Assembly: GCA_017442185.1 (NCBI GenBank)
Contig: JAFSAT010000022.1
Coordinates: 1-44,588, forward strand
Source of the DNA: Bacteroidaceae bacterium
Lineage (GTDB): Bacteria; Bacteroidota; Bacteroidia; Bacteroidales; Bacteroidaceae
Reading direction: 5' to 3'
DNA length: 44,588 bases
Shown here in pieces: positions 8,525-17,431 of the stretch. The notes beneath the pieces were generated by a model that did no database searches, was not told where the DNA came from, and worked only from the letters and a program-made list of their open reading frames with translations. A program made the position numbers and the translations under genes. The number at the start of each line of letters is the position of its first letter. The stretch's first letter is position 1.

Positions 8525-9820
8525 ATGAAAAACCTGATGCGCTACATTTGGAGCAACAAACTTCTGCCCAAAGAGAAACTAAAAGCAACCTCGGGAGAGG
8601 ATATAGAGGTCATAAACACCGGTTACGAGGAGAAAGAAGGATGTTGCATTTACTGCGATGCCCGCATTAAAATAGGCGAGAGAGAGTGGTCGGGAAACGT
8701 GGTGCTGCACACAAAAAGCAGTAATTGGGAAAAGGAGATACAAAAGAACGGCTGTTCGGCATACGAGAATGTGATACTGCACATTACACTCAACAACTAC
8801 ATCGACACGCTGCGCAAACACGGCGAGAGCATTCATCAACTGTGTATGCAACTGCCGCAGGAACTTGCAGATGAATTTGAATATGCCGCAACCGGAAAGG
8901 CAATGCTCGACTGCGAGAGTGCGATAGCCTCTATGGGAAGCATAAAGATGCACTGTCTCATGTCGCGTCTGCTTGTCGAGAGAATCGAGGAAAAAGCCTC
9001 TCGCATACGACAGCTACACAAAGAGTGCGACTGCAACTGGGAGGACACACTCTTTAAACTGCTTGCCCGCAACTTCGGATTCGGAGTGCAAAGCGGCACA
9101 TTTGAAGCATGGGCGGCACTGCTCGACATGAAGGCTTTGGGTAAGCATCGCGACAATCTGTTGCAAGTCGAAGCTATATTTTTTGGTCAGGCCGGTCTTT
9201 TGTGCGAAGAGAGAATACCTTATTATTATAGGAACGAAGCTCTGCAATCGGAATACTACAACAACCTTGTGCGCGAATATAAATTCTTAAAATCAAAATT
9301 CGGACTCAAAGAGATTGATGGTAAAATGTGGGGATTGGGCAATGCAACACCTCATTTGCGCATAGCCCGCCTCGCAACACTATACAGCAATGGCAGGGCC
9401 ACAATGTCGGCCATCGCCGATTGCAACACCACTGCCGAGGTTAGAAATTTGCTTCAATCGCGCCTCGAGGGTTATTGGACTAATCACCTTCAGTTCGGAA
9501 GCACCGATACAAAAGGTAATCCTCCCATGCGCAACAGACAGCTCGACCTACTCATAATAAACACAGTGGCGCCTATGCTATATGCCTATGGCAAACATCG
9601 CAACAATCAATCATTGTGCAACAATGCCGAGGATTTTTTACATAATCTGGACAGCGAGGACAACAACATAATACGACGCTGGGCTGCCAAAGGGATAGAA
9701 ATAGGTTGCGCAGCAGACTCGCAAGCCGTCATACAACTGCAAAAGGCTTATTGCAACAGACACAGATGCACAGAGTGCCATCTTGCATACACCTACATAA
9801 AAGAGAAAATCTGTTTATAA
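8525..9820 (+). CDS. DUF2851 family protein, with a divergent N-terminal motif region
   Basis: A 431-residue cytoplasmic protein of the DUF2851 family, common in Bacteroidota and of unproven function. The segment WSGNVVLHTKSSNWEKE, then AYENVILHITLNN, and the later IPYYYRNEALQSEYYNNLVREYKFLKSKF region match my memory of the family. As I recall it, members carry a glycine-proline-aspartate stretch followed by VEIH, suggestive of a PD-(D/E)xK nuclease. Here those positions read EEKEGCCIYCDARI and VVLH, so the acidic residues seem lost. It follows the HD phosphodiesterase and ends at a bidirectional terminator. An active-site reading is only inference. Confidence 0.75.
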   Translation: MKNLMRYIWSNKLLPKEKLKATSGEDIEVINTGYEEKEGCCIYCDARIKIGEREWSGNVVLHTKSSNWEKEIQKNGCSAYENVILHITLNNYIDTLRKHGESIHQLCMQLPQELADEFEYAATGKAMLDCESAIASMGSIKMHCLMSRLLVERIEEKASRIRQLHKECDCNWEDTLFKLLARNFGFGVQSGTFEAWAALLDMKALGKHRDNLLQVEAIFFGQAGLLCEERIPYYYRNEALQSEYYNNLVREYKFLKSKFGLKEIDGKMWGLGNATPHLRIARLATLYSNGRATMSAIADCNTTAEVRNLLQSRLEGYWTNHLQFGSTDTKGNPPMRNRQLDLLIINTVAPMLYAYGKHRNNQSLCNNAEDFLHNLDSEDNNIIRRWAAKGIEIGCAADSQAVIQLQKAYCNRHRCTECHLAYTYIKEKICL

Positions 9821-9842
9821 CTGAATTTGCTTTGCTATATCT

Positions 9843-9888
9843 AAACAAATAATCCGACTGTCGTTAACGACTGTCGGATTATTTGTTT
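9843..9888. terminator. Bidirectional terminator between DUF2851 and secDF
   Basis: AAACAAATAATCCGAC (9843-9858) and its exact complement (9873-9888) form a 16-bp stem; the intervening bases contain the palindrome GTCGTTAACGAC, which extends the hairpin. T-rich and A-rich edges allow it to serve both converging genes. Confidence 0.85.
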
Positions 9889-9909
9889 ATGAATCCTTGA
9901 AGCGCGTCT

Positions 9910-12861
9910 TTACTTCTTTTGCTTACCTATGATTGTATATGCCACAGGTGCTGCTATAAAGAGTGAAGAGAGAGTACCGAATATCACACCGAGTATCATT
10001 GCAAATGAGAAGCTGCGTATGCTGTCTCCACCAAAAATGAAGATACAGAGCAGCACAACCAATGTACTTACAGATGTATTTATGGTACGCGAGAGTGTTG
10101 TATTCAACGCCTCATTAAAGAGGTTGAACTTATCGCGCTTGGGATAAAGTGTAGTAAACTCGCGAACGCGGTCAAACACCACCACCTTGTCGTTTATAGA
10201 GTAACCGATGGCGGTAAGGATGGCACCGATGAATGTCTGGTCTACTTCGAGAGACATTGGCAATATGCCGTAGAATATCGAGTAGCAACCCAGAATCATA
10301 AGCACGTCGCACACAAGAGCCACCGTAGAGCCGATGCTGTATGCTACATTGCGGAAACGCAACAAAATATAGAGGAAGATTGCTATCACAGCCAATACCA
10401 CCGACCAAACAGCGCTTGTCTTAATATCGTCGGCAATGCTGGGGCCTACTTTCTGAGAGCTTATGATAGAACCGCCTGTACGGTTGTCGCGGTCGATAAA
10501 GGTAGAGAGGTCGAGATCTTTACTCAACAGACCACCTTTCATTAGAGCTGAATATAGGAACTCTTCAATTTCAGAGTCGATGTTTACACCATCCTCATCA
10601 ATGCGGTAGTTTGTCGTAACACGTATGGTCTTTCCATCTGTACCCAGAGCTATTGCCTGAACATTATCTTCGGTAATGTGCTCGCGCAACAAAGCCTCTA
10701 CTGTCTCAGGCTCTACCGGCTGTTCAAACTGCACGATAAAATTGCGTCCGCCTGTAAAGTCGATACTTTGGCTCAATCCACGCACTGCAAGGAAGCCTAT
10801 CATCACAATAGCCAATGCTCCAAAAATGGTAAGCGAGGTTTTGCGTGCTTTCATAAATGCGTAGCTGGTACCAACCATAAGGTTCTTTGAGATGTTGGTT
10901 ACAAATGTAAGATTCAGCCACTTGCCTTTGTTCATAAAGTGTTCATATACCACACGTGTAAGGAACACAGCCGTAAAGAATGAACAGATAATACCTATTA
11001 TAAGTGTGGTTGCAAAACCGCGGATGGGGCCTGTACCGAAATAGAATAGGATTATACCTGTGATGATTGATGTAAAGTTAGAGTCGAAGATGGCCGAGAA
11101 AGCATTCTTATAACCATCGGTAAGTGCCGAAATTGTATTCTTGCCTGCACGAAGCTCCTCTTTTGCACGCTCGTAAATAAGTACGTTGGCATCCACAGCC
11201 ATACCCAATGTGAGCACAATACCGGCAATACCCGACATTGTAAGGGCAGCTTGGAACGAAGCCAAGATTCCGAGTGTAAAGAACAGGTTGATGAGAAGTG
11301 CCGCATTTGCCACGCAACCGGGAATTACACCGTATATAGCGCACATATATATCATAAGCAGGATAAATGCTATAATGAACGACACCATACCCTGGTTGAT
11401 TGACTCCTGACCAAGTGAGGGGCCTACGATATCCTCGGAGACGATGCGGGCGGGAGCAGGCATCTTACCCGATTTAAGCACGTTGGCAAGGTCTTTTGTC
11501 TCTTCGATGGTGAAACTGCCGGTAATCTCGGAGCGACCGCCGGAAATCTCATTCATCACATTGGGAGCACTGTATACATAACCATCAAGAACAATGGCAA
11601 TGCTCTTACCTATATTATGCTTTGTGAGTTGTGCCCAACGACGAGAACCGTCGGTGTTCATAGCCATTGTTACACAGGGGTTGCCATATTGATCGTATGA
11701 ATCGGCAGCCTCAACGATTACATCACCCTCAAGGGCTGCACGACCGTTGCGCTGTGTAGACTTCACTGCATATAATTCATAGATATTGTTTTCTGTGTTT
11801 TTATTGTAGGCATATACACCCCAATATAGACGCAAGTCGTGAGGAAGCAGTCTTTTTGCTTCTGGCGAATGGAGCATTGCGTTTATGGCTGCAGTATCGC
11901 TATAATGAGCAATACCTACCACGCAATTGTGCATATTGCCTTGATTGGGAACAAGAACCGAGAAGATGGGATTTTGCTTTTTGGCAGCGTCGCTGTCGGC
12001 TGAGGCATTATCGGTGGCAACGTTCTCCGAAAGAGCGGCGTCAAGGTCAACCTCGGCTTTCTCTTCGGTTTTCACTGCGGCTGTGTCTGTTGCAGCAGCC
12101 TCAGGCTCGGCAACTGCGAGCTTTGTGTTAAGAGAAACAAGTGCCGGAAGAATCTCTGCTGCGTTATAAGTCTCCCAAAATTCGAGGTTCGCAGAACCTT
12201 GGAGGAGCTTACGCACGCGCTCAGGCTCCTTAACACCGGGAAGCTCTATCATGATGCGTCCCATTGAGCCTTCCAATGTCTGGATGTTGGGCTGCACCAC
12301 TCCGAAACGGTCGATACGTGTACGCAACACGTTGAATGAGTTATCTATTGCAGCTTGAACCTCACTGCGAAGAACTGCTTCAACCTCATCGTCTGTCGAA
12401 CGTGTTGTAACTTTGTCTTTCATCTGCTGAGTAGCAAAGAGTGTTGCCAAACTGCCGTCGGGCACCAAACGTTTATACTCCTCGATAAAGAGCGTGATAA
12501 AATCCGACTGGCTCTTTACTGCCAGCTTCTTTGCATTCTCTACGGCTTCATTGAAAGCCGCATCGCTTTTGTGCCCTGCAAGTGCTTTAACAACATCGGC
12601 TACTGACACCTCCATGATAACGTTCATACCACCCTGAAGGTCAAGGCCGAGACCAATCTGCATTTCACGGCACTGCTTAAGAGTATATGCACCAAGCCAC
12701 ACTCTCTCGTTCTGCATAGAGTCCATATAGTGCTGCACGCCTTTGGGGTCCTCGGCAGCCTTACCATTATGGTAACTTGTTACAAAAGAGAATGAAAGAT
12801 AGAAGATGCACACAAGCGAAAGCAGAAGCGCAAATACTTTTACAAATCCTTTGTTTTGCAT
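9910..12861 (-). CDS. secDF: Protein translocase subunit SecDF (fused)
   Basis: A 983-residue fusion of SecD and SecF, the RND-type membrane proteins that use ion flow to help pull exported proteins through SecYEG. SecD part: first membrane segment at 8-28, GLGLDLQGGMNVIMEV, the periplasmic region with VVQPNIQTLEGSMGRIMIELPG, and IAGIVLTLGMAVDANVLIYE with the key Asp. SecF part: QSIDFTGGRNFIVQF and AIGYSINDKVVVFDRVRE, again with the conserved Asp. Between about residues 250 and 300 is a low-complexity Ala/Glu/Asp-rich insert (e.g. EPEAAATDTAAVKTEEKAE). Fusion and length are usual in Bacteroidota. Confidence 0.96.
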   Translation of the reverse strand: MQNKGFVKVFALLLSLVCIFYLSFSFVTSYHNGKAAEDPKGVQHYMDSMQNERVWLGAYTLKQCREMQIGLGLDLQGGMNVIMEVSVADVVKALAGHKSDAAFNEAVENAKKLAVKSQSDFITLFIEEYKRLVPDGSLATLFATQQMKDKVTTRSTDDEVEAVLRSEVQAAIDNSFNVLRTRIDRFGVVQPNIQTLEGSMGRIMIELPGVKEPERVRKLLQGSANLEFWETYNAAEILPALVSLNTKLAVAEPEAAATDTAAVKTEEKAEVDLDAALSENVATDNASADSDAAKKQNPIFSVLVPNQGNMHNCVVGIAHYSDTAAINAMLHSPEAKRLLPHDLRLYWGVYAYNKNTENNIYELYAVKSTQRNGRAALEGDVIVEAADSYDQYGNPCVTMAMNTDGSRRWAQLTKHNIGKSIAIVLDGYVYSAPNVMNEISGGRSEITGSFTIEETKDLANVLKSGKMPAPARIVSEDIVGPSLGQESINQGMVSFIIAFILLMIYMCAIYGVIPGCVANAALLINLFFTLGILASFQAALTMSGIAGIVLTLGMAVDANVLIYERAKEELRAGKNTISALTDGYKNAFSAIFDSNFTSIITGIILFYFGTGPIRGFATTLIIGIICSFFTAVFLTRVVYEHFMNKGKWLNLTFVTNISKNLMVGTSYAFMKARKTSLTIFGALAIVMIGFLAVRGLSQSIDFTGGRNFIVQFEQPVEPETVEALLREHITEDNVQAIALGTDGKTIRVTTNYRIDEDGVNIDSEIEEFLYSALMKGGLLSKDLDLSTFIDRDNRTGGSIISSQKVGPSIADDIKTSAVWSVVLAVIAIFLYILLRFRNVAYSIGSTVALVCDVLMILGCYSIFYGILPMSLEVDQTFIGAILTAIGYSINDKVVVFDRVREFTTLYPKRDKFNLFNEALNTTLSRTINTSVSTLVVLLCIFIFGGDSIRSFSFAMILGVIFGTLSSLFIAAPVAYTIIGKQKK

Positions 12862-12962
12862 TTTGAAATTAATTTTTATTATTATTTAGTTTGTCGCCAA
12901 TATTTTCGGAGATTTTGAAACAAAATCAAACTGTTTACAGGTTGTCACCGATTTAAAGTTTG

Positions 12963-12970
12963 CAAATATA
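12963..12970 (-). promoter_or_regulatory. Putative -7 box of secDF
   Basis: TATATTTG on the minus strand is an exact -7 match. TTTG motifs lie upstream at 12983-12990 but closer than usual, and TTCTG (12991-12995) lies at a 20-base spacing. The leader to the secDF start would be about 95 nt. Confidence 0.5.
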
Positions 12971-13032
12971 GCTTTTTTTTCTCAAACAAACAGAATTACC
13001 CCCTTTTTTCTTCACATAAAAGCATATAAGAT

Positions 13033-13068
13033 ATGCCGATAGTTGCTTTTTGGTGCAAATATCGGCAT
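13033..13068. other. Hairpin in the secDF-rhomboid spacer
   Basis: ATGCCGATA (13033-13041) pairs with TATCGGCAT (13060-13068), and inside it TTGC pairs with GCAA across one mismatch. There is no T-run on either side. The surrounding spacer 12862-13181 (320 bp) shows no gene and holds the secDF leader and the region after the rhomboid stop. Confidence 0.5.
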
Positions 13069-13181
13069 TAATCTTTGTATTTTCGAGAGAGTTCGGTAAT
13101 TTTGCCAAGCTCCATTGGGATTTCTATTAAGTGCTTGGAGACTGTTGCAAGAAGCAAAAGAACACCCAAAAAAATCAGACC

Positions 13182-14099
13182 TCACTTATCGGAAGCATCA
13201 AAGAGACGTTTTTTCTCTTCGTCAGACAGTGCGGAGTAACCGCTTTTTTTTATTTTTTCGAGAATGTGGTTTATTGCTGCTTCATTTTCTTTTTTGCGAG
13301 CATTATATTCGTGGTCGGCCGAGTGTTTGGCTCCACCTCTTGTAAATGACATCCCGGCTCTTTTCGGACGTGTGAACATTTTTTTTAGTTTATCAAACAT
13401 CTTCAAAGCAAAATCGCCCAAGTTGTTTATGATGGTGGTAATATCCTGTCCTCTATTAAGCCTTACGGCAAACAGCCAGCCGGCCATCGCACCGCCAAGG
13501 TGAGCAAAATTACCTCCGGCATTTTCCGAAGCAAGAAGCAACACCGACACTGCTACGGTTATAATTGCAAGTGTCTTCAGCCTCATCTGCCCCAAAAGCA
13601 TCAGATTAACGACATAATTGGGACTTCTCACTGCCACAGCCGACACAATGGCAAGCACTGCTGCAGAAGCTCCCACGAGATAAGAGTGTTGAACAACATT
13701 TTCAAAATGTGGGAAAATATTGTATGCCGCCACAAAGAAAAGTCCGCCTGCTATTCCACCCAAAAAATATATTCCCACAAAATGCCTTGTGGAGTAAAAT
13801 TCCTGGAATATACGTCCAAAGCCATACAAGGCAAACATATTCCACAATATATGCGTGAAACTGCCATGCACAAACATATATGTGACAATTGACCAAGGCC
13901 GGCAGAGCAACTGCATTACATCTGCCGGAAGTTCAACCCATCGAAAAATCTCATTCACAGGATTCAAAGCATCGAACAACGTTGCCACCACGCCTATGAG
14001 CGCCATTGTCAGATATACGGCAACATTCACATATATATATTTTCCTACGATATTTTCGTTACAAAACCTTTTCCACAAATTTTCAATAGTACGGGCCAT
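13182..14099 (-). CDS. Rhomboid family intramembrane serine protease with C-terminal cytoplasmic tail
   Basis: A 305-residue rhomboid-type protease that cuts membrane proteins within the bilayer. Six membrane segments are predictable. The catalytic serine lies in LVGASAAVLA and the histidine in GNFAHLGGAMAG; the family motif FVHGSFTHILWNMFALYGFG precedes them. After about residue 215 is a charged cytoplasmic tail ending in a helix (INHILEKIKKSGYSALSDEEKKRLF), a pattern seen in Bacteroidota paralogues. It overlaps the end of the upstream rhomboid gene by 17 bases. Substrates are unknown. Confidence 0.9.
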   Translation of the reverse strand: MARTIENLWKRFCNENIVGKYIYVNVAVYLTMALIGVVATLFDALNPVNEIFRWVELPADVMQLLCRPWSIVTYMFVHGSFTHILWNMFALYGFGRIFQEFYSTRHFVGIYFLGGIAGGLFFVAAYNIFPHFENVVQHSYLVGASAAVLAIVSAVAVRSPNYVVNLMLLGQMRLKTLAIITVAVSVLLLASENAGGNFAHLGGAMAGWLFAVRLNRGQDITTIINNLGDFALKMFDKLKKMFTRPKRAGMSFTRGGAKHSADHEYNARKKENEAAINHILEKIKKSGYSALSDEEKKRLFDASDK

Positions 14100-14769
14100 T
14101 TATATCTCCTTTTTTACGCCAATATAATATCATCAATAATCCAAAAAGCATACCTCCCAGATGGGCAAAATGCGCCACATTATCACCGGCACTCGGGCTT
14201 AATCCCGAGAGAAGTTCTATTCCGCCGAATATAAGCACAAAATATTTAGCCTTGATGGGAAACGGCAAAGGAAACACAAAAAGGCGCTCTTCGGGGAAAG
14301 TCATTGCAAAGGCCAACAATATGCCATATATCGCACCCGAGGCCCCTACGGTGTTCCACAAGTTCAAATATTCGGCCATGGGAACCAACATGCCTCCTCC
14401 AAAATCCACGCCCGAATACATGGACAATTGAGTCTCAAAATATATATACTGAACAAGTTGTTGAATGATGCCTGCACCTATTCCTGTGGCCATATAGAAT
14501 GTCAGAAAGCGCTTCGAGCCCCAAACAGTCTCAAGGACACGACCAAACATATACAATGCAAACATATTGAAAAACAGATGCACAAAGCCACCGTGCATAA
14601 ACATATATGTTATCAATTGGAAAGGCCTGAAATCCTCGGCAAGAAAAAGATGAAGTCCCAAAAGATTATTCAGGTCAACGCCATATTTCTCGACCACTAT
14701 GGTGGCAAGATACATAAGAGCATTAATAGCCAACAGGTTCTTAGTAACAACGGGTAGTTCTCTCATCAT
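14083..14769 (-). CDS. Rhomboid family intramembrane serine protease
   Basis: A second rhomboid, 228 residues from ATG 14769. Motifs: MFMHGGFVHLFFNMFALYMFG, catalytic serine in NTVGASGAIYG, histidine in AHFAHLGGMLFG. Membrane segments fill the rest and there is no long tail. An open frame begins at a GTG at 14799, but a -7-like box (TATCTTCG, 14788-14795) lies inside that extension, so I prefer the ATG at 14769 (or the next at 14766). The stop overlaps the downstream rhomboid start by 17 bases, pointing to coupled translation of two different paralogues. Confidence 0.88.
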   Translation of the reverse strand: MMRELPVVTKNLLAINALMYLATIVVEKYGVDLNNLLGLHLFLAEDFRPFQLITYMFMHGGFVHLFFNMFALYMFGRVLETVWGSKRFLTFYMATGIGAGIIQQLVQYIYFETQLSMYSGVDFGGGMLVPMAEYLNLWNTVGASGAIYGILLAFAMTFPEERLFVFPLPFPIKAKYFVLIFGGIELLSGLSPSAGDNVAHFAHLGGMLFGLLMILYWRKKGDINGPYY

Positions 14770-14787
14770 TAAAACATTTTCAAGCCG

Positions 14788-14795
14788 CGAAGATA
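14788..14795 (-). promoter_or_regulatory. Putative -7 box of the rhomboid pair
   Basis: TATCTTCG on the minus strand differs from TAnnTTTG at one base and lies 18 bases before the chosen ATG. No clear -33 box is seen. Confidence 0.4.
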
Positions 14796-14880
14796 GCACA
14801 AAAAGCAGAATTATTAAAAAACAAGCCTTAAGGTTTTTCTCTTTTTAGCAATATTAAACAAAAAAACCACATATATTTTG

Positions 14881-14888
14881 TATCTTCG
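14881..14888 (+). promoter_or_regulatory. Putative -7 box of argS
   Basis: TATCTTCG on the plus strand, the same variant as in front of the divergent rhomboid pair, directly after a TATATTTTG stretch. The leader to the argS ATG would be about 80 nt. Confidence 0.4.
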
Positions 14889-14976
14889 CGGCAAAATAAG
14901 AAACCAAAAGAGACTTGTAAACATAAAAACAGTTTCTGCAACATACAATATACAAAAAGAACCAAATCATTATACT

Positions 14977-16770
14977 ATGAATATAGAAACAATTCTCACT
15001 CAAAGTATCGTAGAAGCAATGAAGGCCCTCTATGGGCAAGAGGTTGCACCCGAGAAGATACAACTGCAAAAGACAAGAAAAGAATTTGAAGGAGACTTTA
15101 CATTTGTCGTATTCCCATTCCTGCAAATATCGCACAAACGCCCCGAGGATACGGCACAAGAGATAGGGGCGCATCTTGCAGCCAATCAACCGTTGGCAAC
15201 ATCCTTCAACGTAGTAAAAGGCTTCTTGAATATAACCATAGCCCCCTCATATTGGATAGACCTGCTCAACACCATCGACAGCGACGCCAATTGGGGTATA
15301 GCACCGGTACACGAAGGCTCACCGCTTGTGATGGTGGAATACTCATCCCCGAACACAAACAAGCCACTGCATTTGGGACACATACGCAACAACCTGTTGG
15401 GATATGCACTCTCCAACATAATTGCAGCCAACGGCAACAGAGTGGTAAAGACCAATATAGTGAACGACCGCGGCATACATATATGTAAATCTATGCTCGC
15501 CTGGCAAAAGTGGGGCAACGGTGAAACACCCGCGTCGAGCGGCAAAAAAGGCGACCATTTGATTGGCGATTATTATGTGGCATTCGACAAGCATTATAAA
15601 GCCGAGACAGCCGAGCTTATGGCAAAGGGCATGAGCAAAGAGGAGGCCGAGGCAGCCTCGCCACTTATGGCCGAAGCTCGCGAGATGCTTGTAAAATGGG
15701 AAGCAGGCGACAACGAGGTGCGCAAGTTGTGGGAGACAATGAACGGCTGGGTGTACGAAGGCTTCGACGAGACATACCGTCGCTTAGGAGTAAGCTTCGA
15801 CAAGATATACTACGAATCGGACACCTACCTTGTTGGTAAAGAGACCGTACTCGAGGGGTTGGAGAAAGGCATCTTCTATCGCCGCCCCGATGCGTCAGTG
15901 TGGGCCGACCTAAGCGGTGACGGGCTTGATGAAAAGCTACTGCTTCGCAGCGACGGAACATCGGTGTATATGACACAAGACATCGGCACGGCACAATTAC
16001 GTTTCCGCGACTATCCGATAGATAAAATGGTTTATGTGGTGGGAAACGAACAGAATTACCATTTTCAAGTACTCTCATTATTACTCGACAAATTAGGTTT
16101 CTCATGGGGTAAAGGATTAGTACACTTTTCATACGGAATGGTAGAACTGCCCGAAGGCAAGATGAAGAGCCGCGAGGGTACAGTGGTGGATGCCGACGAC
16201 CTCATGGACGAGATGATAAACACCGCACGCGAGACATCGGAGGAGCTTGGCGGCAAGCTCGACGGCCTCACCCCCGAGGAGGCTGCCGACATAAACCGCA
16301 TAATAGGATTGGGAGCACTCAAATACTTCATGCTCAAGGTAGATGCACGCAAGAACATGCTATTCAACCCCAAAGAGTCCATCGACTTTAATGGCAACAC
16401 AGGGCCTTTCATACAATACACCTATGCTCGCACACGTTCCATCGAACGTAAAGCAAACGAAGCAGGCGTAAACATGGAAAGCGCGGCCACACCTGCAAAG
16501 ATAAGCGAAAAAGAGTGCTCGATAATACGCATGCTCAACGATTTTCCGGCAGCCGTGCGTCAGGCAGGCATCGACTACTCGCCATCGGGCATTGCAAACT
16601 ACACCTATGAACTTGCAAAGGAATACAACCAATTCTACCACGACTTCAGCATACTGCGCGAAGAGGACGAAGCAGCAAAAGCATTCCGCGTACAACTAAC
16701 ACGCAACGTAGGCAAGGTCATAAAAACCGCAATGAACCTATTGGGCATAGAAGTTCCCGAGAGGATGTAA
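14977..16770 (+). CDS. argS: Arginyl-tRNA synthetase
   Basis: A 597-residue class I synthetase for tRNA-Arg. Features in order: an N-terminal additional domain, the HIGH motif as HLGH in NTNKPLHLGHIRNN, VNDRGIHICKSM, YMTQDIGTAQLRF, VYVVGNEQNYHFQVL, a KMSKS-like KMKSREG in LPEGKMKSREGTVV, and a C-terminal helical anticodon domain ending LLGIEVPERM. The open frame extends 33 codons upstream, but that stretch crosses the promoter region; ATG 14977 gives the usual length. Confidence 0.96.
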   Translation: MNIETILTQSIVEAMKALYGQEVAPEKIQLQKTRKEFEGDFTFVVFPFLQISHKRPEDTAQEIGAHLAANQPLATSFNVVKGFLNITIAPSYWIDLLNTIDSDANWGIAPVHEGSPLVMVEYSSPNTNKPLHLGHIRNNLLGYALSNIIAANGNRVVKTNIVNDRGIHICKSMLAWQKWGNGETPASSGKKGDHLIGDYYVAFDKHYKAETAELMAKGMSKEEAEAASPLMAEAREMLVKWEAGDNEVRKLWETMNGWVYEGFDETYRRLGVSFDKIYYESDTYLVGKETVLEGLEKGIFYRRPDASVWADLSGDGLDEKLLLRSDGTSVYMTQDIGTAQLRFRDYPIDKMVYVVGNEQNYHFQVLSLLLDKLGFSWGKGLVHFSYGMVELPEGKMKSREGTVVDADDLMDEMINTARETSEELGGKLDGLTPEEAADINRIIGLGALKYFMLKVDARKNMLFNPKESIDFNGNTGPFIQYTYARTRSIERKANEAGVNMESAATPAKISEKECSIIRMLNDFPAAVRQAGIDYSPSGIANYTYELAKEYNQFYHDFSILREEDEAAKAFRVQLTRNVGKVIKTAMNLLGIEVPERM

Positions 16771-16789
16771 AACATACCAAGACAAACGC

Positions 16790-17422
16790 ATGAAAAAAAA
16801 ACGCTATTATGTAGTGTGGAACGGATTAGAGCCGGGCATATACTCATCGTGGAAGGATTGCCAGGCACAGACAAAGGGCGTAAAGCAGGCTCTTTTCAAG
16901 TCGTTCGCAACGTCGAAGGAGGCGCAACGCGCCTACGCTTCGTCGCCATACGACTACATAGGCACAAAAGCAAAGGAACAGCCTCTCCGTTCAAAAGACG
17001 GAGAGCTGCCATCATGCGTAGAGCTGAATGCAATAGCCGTAGACTCGGCGTGCAGCGGAAATCCCGGACAGATGGAATACCGTGGCGTATACATCGGCAA
17101 CAGAACACAGGTATTTCATTTCGGCCCCATATTCGGCACAAACAACGTCGGAGAATTTCTTGCAATAGTACACGCACTTGCACTGCTCAAGCAGAAAGGG
17201 TACAACGATATGCCCATATACAGCGACAGCCGCAACGCCCTATCGTGGATTAAACAAAAAAAATGCAAGACAAAACTGCCACGAAACGCAGAAACAGAGA
17301 ATCTGTTCCGGTTGATAGAGCGTGCCGAAGAGTGGTTACGCAATAACAAATACAACAACAGTCTGATAAAGTGGGAAACATCGCAATGGGGCGAGATTCC
17401 GGCCGACTTCGGACGAAAATAG
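16790..17422 (+). CDS. rnhA: Ribonuclease H with N-terminal viroplasmin-type domain
   Basis: A 210-residue type I RNase H, degrading RNA in RNA-DNA hybrids. Residues 1-50 (KKRYYVVWNGLEPGIYSSW, then SFATSKEAQRAY) form the small viroplasmin/RNase H N-terminal hybrid-binding domain. The catalytic domain shows four acidic positions: Asp in AIAVDSACSGNPG, Glu in NNVGEFLAIVHAL, Asp in YSDSRNALSW and the last Asp in IPADFGRK. This is the shape usual in Bacteroidota. It lies 19 bases after argS and 9 before the sulfatase gene. Confidence 0.92.
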   Translation: MKKKRYYVVWNGLEPGIYSSWKDCQAQTKGVKQALFKSFATSKEAQRAYASSPYDYIGTKAKEQPLRSKDGELPSCVELNAIAVDSACSGNPGQMEYRGVYIGNRTQVFHFGPIFGTNNVGEFLAIVHALALLKQKGYNDMPIYSDSRNALSWIKQKKCKTKLPRNAETENLFRLIERAEEWLRNNKYNNSLIKWETSQWGEIPADFGRK

Positions 17423-17431
17423 CTTGCCAAT

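Noticed and set aside
12010..12170. Possible frameshift or insertion in secDF
   Set aside because: The Ala/Glu-rich stretch is in frame and both halves keep all key motifs; variable linkers are normal in this fused form.
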